Shown: positions 25,601 to 31,600 of the stretch, in pieces | Layout: each line of letters opens with the position of its first letter | Position numbering within the stretch: the stretch's first letter is position 1 | Program-made: the position numbers and the translations under genes | Source: Liolophura sinensis | Taxonomy: Eukaryota > Mollusca > Polyplacophora > Chitonida > Chitonidae | Direction of reading: 5' to 3' | Length of the DNA stretch: 34,379 nucleotides | Assembly (NCBI RefSeq): GCF_032854445.1 | Contig: NC_088300.1 | Span: 15,781,191-15,815,569 of the forward strand | The notes under the pieces: generated by a model | The model's database searches: none | Told to the model about the DNA's origin: nothing | The model's input: only the letters and a program-made list of their open reading frames with translations

Positions 25601-28600
25601 CCGATCACAACATCAGTAGAGCTTATTGAGTTATATTCTGCTGCAATCTCACCTGCTACCTCACTAGATTTGTTAGTGAACTGTCTCTGCTGAGTGGTTT
25701 ATATACAAACTCTAGTGTTCAGTCTTCTACCTGCATCTATACACTTGTGCTTTCTCTAGATCAGAGGAGGCCGTGCCCCAGTGCCCCCACCCAGGCACAA
25801 CTATAGAGTAAGTGACAGCTCAAGCTCACTGTCTGTTCTGAGTTAATGAATGGAGTGTGCTGTCTATCACAGTAATTGGCATGTCTATACTACCTCCCAC
25901 ATAACCCAGCATGGTTTGTCCATGAAAACTGTGAAACACATGTAGGTTTGTCTCTACTGTAGTCACTGACAAGCACCTTTTGTGACGTCTTTAACTCCTC
26001 CAGTTGAAAATCTTCTCTTTTCTTATACTTGAAATTTCAAGTGATAAACGTGTGTCTCACTTTTATTAAATATATGCCTTCAAGTTTGGATCTGTTGGAT
26101 AAGACGTTGTCCTGTTGAAGTTGATGTATATTTTAACAGGTGTGTTTTGTTCTTGAATGTGAATGTACTTGGTGACGATTAGACCCGAGACCTGTTTCAT
26201 TCTTCCCAGCTTATCTTTCAGAAATACGGGGCCACCGTGGCTCAGTCGGTTAGCGCGCTAGCGCAGCGTAGTGACCCAGAAGCCTCTCACCAATGCGGTC
26301 GCTGTGAGTTCAAGACCAGCTCATGCTGGCTTCCTCTCCGGCCGTACATGGGAAGGTCTGCCAGCAACCTGCGGATGGTCGTGGGTTTCCCCCAGGCTGT
26401 GCCCGGTTTCCACCCACCATAATGCTGGCCGCCGTCGAATAAGTGAAATATTCTTGAGTACGGCGTAAAACACCAATCAAATAAATAAATCAAATAAATT
26501 TCAGAAATACAGATCTGTACTCTTCCATTCAACAACCTGGAACTCTTTTTCAAGTCTTTTCAAGTAAGTGGTCCTCTGTGTGTCAAAGCTGTATGCCACA
26601 AGAAGATGTTTTCCTTAATCCTACAGTAATTCTGACTTGACCTAATTATTCATGAATAATACAGACTATAAAATCACCAGTAATACAAATGTAACTGGCG
26701 CATGGACAGCAAGCCAGACTTTGCTAACTGCTCACTATCTGGAAAAAGACAAACCCGAGAAATGTTAAAATGTTAAAAGAGCGATCAACAACTCGTTTTG
26801 GAGTCTTCATTTTAATATGTGTTTTCTTGATGAACAGCAGCAACTCAAACCAACTACAAGTATAGTGAGAAAGCTGTTCATTTTCAGAAGAGCAGTGTTG
26901 ACCTCTGTAGCAACATATTTGTGTTCATTCCTACCTTATGGTCTTTTTTATTCCTGCGTAATGAGCTGATATGAATTCAGAATTACTTTAAGATCACGGT
27001 AAACATGTTTTTGCCACATTCAGCTTTGACACTTTAAGGACACAAGGGTTCTGGCAAGAGGACAGTGTCCGGTTAGAGAATGTGAAGAGTCAGATGTCGA
27101 AGTCAAGTTGGGAACATGGCCAACCCATCTCCTAGCTAGGTGAAGTTAGAATGTAACATTTGTAGAACTTAAATAAATTTGAGGCGATTACTTCTTGTTT
27201 ACAGCTTTGATTCCGAAAGTTGCTGTTTTTTTTTTATTGTTTTGTTTTATTTTTTTATTGTTTTTTTTTTATTTTTTATTTTTTTTTGCTGTACAAATAG
27301 TTATTGTTTACTACTGTGCAATTTATATGCAATTTATATTCACACATGATTCCGTATCAAGATTATTTTTAAAGTGCCAAATTGCACACCCACACATAAA
27401 CCTTATCACATTATAATCTGCAAGACTAGCCATAAAAATCATAAACTGTGAAAATATATGAAAGAAACATTATCTCAAAATTAGCTTGGACTGTTTTGAT
27501 CATTTGACTGGATATGATTTTTGATCATTTGACAGGATATTATTTTTGATCATTTCACAGGATATGATTTTTGATCATTTCAAAGGATATGATTTTGATC
27601 ATTTCACATGACATGATTTTGATCATTTCACATGACATGATTTTTGATCATTTAATTCACAAGACCGGAATTTTAATCACATGAACAAAAGCAAATCTTC
27701 AGTTTTCATATTACTGGCTTATTGTATGTAGCTAAAACTTATCATAAATTTATGATATTTTCTATTGTTGTTCTGTGCACGGAATTGATTACCTTCTTGA
27801 AAAATATATGTACATACATGTATGTGTATGAGAAAAATCATTGTAGCTGTATGCTCATGAACACTGTAGGCAATTTCAATGTATTTGCTGCATGACATAC
27901 ATACATTTTGCATATATACATATGTTTGTTATCCCCAGCCATTTGACACCTCATTTTTTCCAATGGCGTTTGGTGTACAGCAAGCTCCTCCCACTTATCG
28001 TGGCAGATGGGTAACTTGACACAGTACAGTGTATAGTTCTGTTTGGAATGACGTTGGTTCTTTTTACTGGAGAGTTGACCTGACTAAATGACTAAAGATG
28101 ATATCAGTGATACATGGTGCACATGTGACCATATAGCATGGGAGTTGTGTGAGAAATTGTTATTTACTAAAGATGTACTAAATAACAAATTACAGCTACT
28201 GCATTTATAAAATTAGACCTGCTAAAATGCATACCAAGTAATTCCTTAAACCAGTGTGATAGTATCCATCGTTTTTCTGTTTCATTTTTACCAGTACATG
28301 TAACTTTTTTAGTAATACAATTTCGAATCCAAAAAAAAAAATAGGGAGGGAAACTACTGCGGGTTTTGAACTTGTAACTTCAGTCATCAGCTGTCCTGAG
28401 ATTGGCCATTTTCACTCAAGGGTTTTGACATTGTTTAACCATTATCTTTGAAACACCGAGCAAGAAGACTATGAGATGCATTGAAACTTTTAATATAGTC
28501 ATGAATATAAACTGTAGAAGAAATGTGTCTAAGTAGTGTGGTCATGTGTTTTTTATTGATACTTCATTTGTATGAATTTACAGGAGTATATTCGGATGTG

Positions 28601-31600
28601 TGAGAACAATGTACAGCTGTTCAGTGTATAAGATTATGTGCATTTGTAGATTTGTTGAAGATAAAATTTCTGATTATTTACGTTTTGATATATATCGTTC
28701 TTAAGTGTTCTAACACACGTTCCACTTCCAGCATGGTTCCACCCCCTAGACTGATGAGGCATGTGTTAAAGCCCTGTCCATGCGGTGTATGTGAACACAT
28801 GTACACTACTACATTTATATGTCTGAAATACCCAGATGAATAACCATTTATTGACAACATTGTCATAAGATGTACACATTTAATGCCAATTTATAATCGC
28901 ATGTTTGATTTTTCAGGACTTTATACTGTGGCCTTCCAACATTTAATGCTTATTTCTTCAAATTCAACTTAACATTTTTGTTGTTACTGTATTGCACATT
29001 GTTTGACAATATCAAAAATATATGTACCTAAGTAGTCTTATGTTGAGCCAGCGATCCTTCGTTTAAATTCAACTTGAATGTGGATATGTTTATTTGTGTT
29101 ACTTTGTTATTCTTTGTAAGGTAACGATTTGATTGAATTATATTATGCACATCAAAATTTATGAGGTCACCAGTAGTGGTTATTAAAGACAAAGTTAACA
29201 TTAGCATACTGGTAGCAAGTGGTCAGTTTTACAGTGTTCATCCATTCTCGCATGATCGTGGTACTGTTTACCCTTTCCATAAATACTCGTGATTTAACTA
29301 ATACGTGAAGTTCTATAACTGTAAATCTTATGGTTTACACCTGCCCTAACGAGTATTTCTCATTTGTCTGTTTCTTAGCCTGAGCCTGAGCCTACAAGTG
29401 AGGAGGAGGAACAAGAAGCTAGTCTGAGACAGTATTTCCGTCAGCTAGCCGGAGAGGACATGGAGATTGATGCCTTTGAGCTGCAGGAAGTCCTCAATAG
29501 TGTCTTCCAAAGAGGTACAACCTTGTCCGACTGAGGGGTTTGGGGTGGGGGTGTGGGGTGGGAAGTGAGGGCTAGGGGTTGGGAATTCTGTCAATCTCAA
29601 CATAACACCACTAAAACTACAGCCACCAGTAACATATTCTACATGCTTGATCTGATAAGACTGGTCCAAGCATAACAGTGTCTGCATGTAAGGGATATAG
29701 TATATTCCATGCTACGTAGTATTTGGCTACTTGATCTGATAAGACTGGTCCAAGCATAACAGTGTCTGCATGTAAGGGATATAGTATATTCCATGCTACG
29801 TAGCATTTGGCTACTTGGTAACCTTTAACCACATTATTATAACCAAAAGCTAGATGATAGCCTGTAAAGTTGGAAGAGGAGACGTAGGTCATGCTTATAG
29901 AGCAAGCTTTGTGTACAAGTTGTTGAATTTGAAGAGAACACTATCATAATGATATAAGTATAATAGTATCTATGTGTAGGAGATATAGTATGTTACATGC
30001 TACATAGCATTTGACTACTCTATATGCTTTGGCTACATGTACATTATTACAGCCAAAAGCTATATGATAGCCTTTAAAAGCTAGAAGGGGAGACTTACAT
30101 GCAGGCTACGCTTCTAGAGCAAGCTTTATGTGCAAATTATGAAATTTTGAACAGAATACTATAGTCTGCGCTTACATGTATATGGTGTGGATACCGGCCC
30201 TGGTAGCACAGTTGGTAGAGCATCTGCTTCGGGAGCGGTAGATCCAGGGTCAGTCCTGGGTTGGGTCACTCCCAAGACTTTAAAAGAGGAAGTTGTAACT
30301 TCCTCACTTGGCCTTGCGCAACGACTGGATGATCCGTATCAGTATAATTGTATGGGCGGGGCGGCTTAGTGAAGCAGCACTAGATGGCAGTGGAAATCCG
30401 TCCTGCAACAAGGAGGCACATTACATGCACTCTGAGGATTCATTTGTCATCATATGATGGAAAAATTGTTAGGTACGACGTTAAACCCCAGAATCAAAAA
30501 TTTATTGTATCGAACCATTGTTTAGCAACCTGAACAAGTGTCTTCTTGTTAATGGAGATTAGAAGAGGAGATTCCTGTGGCTGGTAGATGAATAATTTAA
30601 AGTGCACAGCTTGTACATTGTAACTGGTCACACAGCTTGTACATGGTAACTGGCCACCCAGCTTGTACATGGTAACTGGTCACCCAGCTTGTACATGGTA
30701 ACTGGTCACCCAGCTTGTACATGGTAACTGGTCACCCAGCTTGTACATGGTAACTGGTCACCCAGCTTGTACATTGTAACTGGCCACCCAGCTTGTACAT
30801 GGTAACTGGTCACCCAGCTTGTACATGGTAACTGGTCACCCAGCTTGTACATTGTAACTGGTCACCCAGCTTGTACATGGTAACTGGTCAACCAGCTTGT
30901 ACATGGTAACTGGTCAACCAGCTTGTACATGGTAACTGGTCACCCAGCTTGTACATGGTAACTGGTCACCAAGCTTTTACATGGTAACTGGTCACCCAGC
31001 TTGTACATGGTAACTGGTCACCCAGCTTGTACACGGTAACTGGTCAACCAGCTTGTACATGGTAACTGGTCACCCAGCTTGTACATGGTAACTGGTCACC
31101 CAGCTTGTACATTGTAACTGGTTACCCAGCTTGTACATTGTAACTGGTCACCCAGCTTGTACATGGTAACTGGTCACCCAGCTTGTACATTGTAACTGGT
31201 CACCCAGCTTATCCAGAAATTTTCTAGGGTCCTGATTTGAATTTTTGTAACATATTTATTAACCAGTAAAGAGATGAGTGGAAAAAATTGTGTTCTGGGT
31301 CCTTGTTTCTCTTCGACAAATATTTCTGACATGTAATATTTTAATATGTTAACTTGCTTTGATGTAAGTTTTTTTCAATACAACAAACCAGCGAATGCAG
31401 CATTTCAGCATATGCACGCTATAATTCAGAGGGATGGTTGCAGCATATGTACCAGAGCACGTGTTAATAAATACTTTAAATGCATCCCTAATCATACCAA
31501 ATATTATTGATATACGTATGTGGTAACCATTAAGTGCTGCATGGCAGCAGAAACCGATCTGGGTTGATTGTTGAGGGTATTTTTTTATACATGTACATAA

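Noticed and set aside
26229-26330. Functional tRNA gene
   Set aside because: A and B boxes are present but too far apart, the cloverleaf is not kept, and the unit is the head of a SINE with target duplications.
27195-27416. Hydrophobic membrane-protein ORF (Phe/Leu-rich)
   Set aside because: It is created by a T-rich low-complexity tract in an intron.
30607-31210. CRISPR array
   Set aside because: Units are contiguous with no variable spacers, and the setting is a eukaryotic intron; it is a minisatellite.
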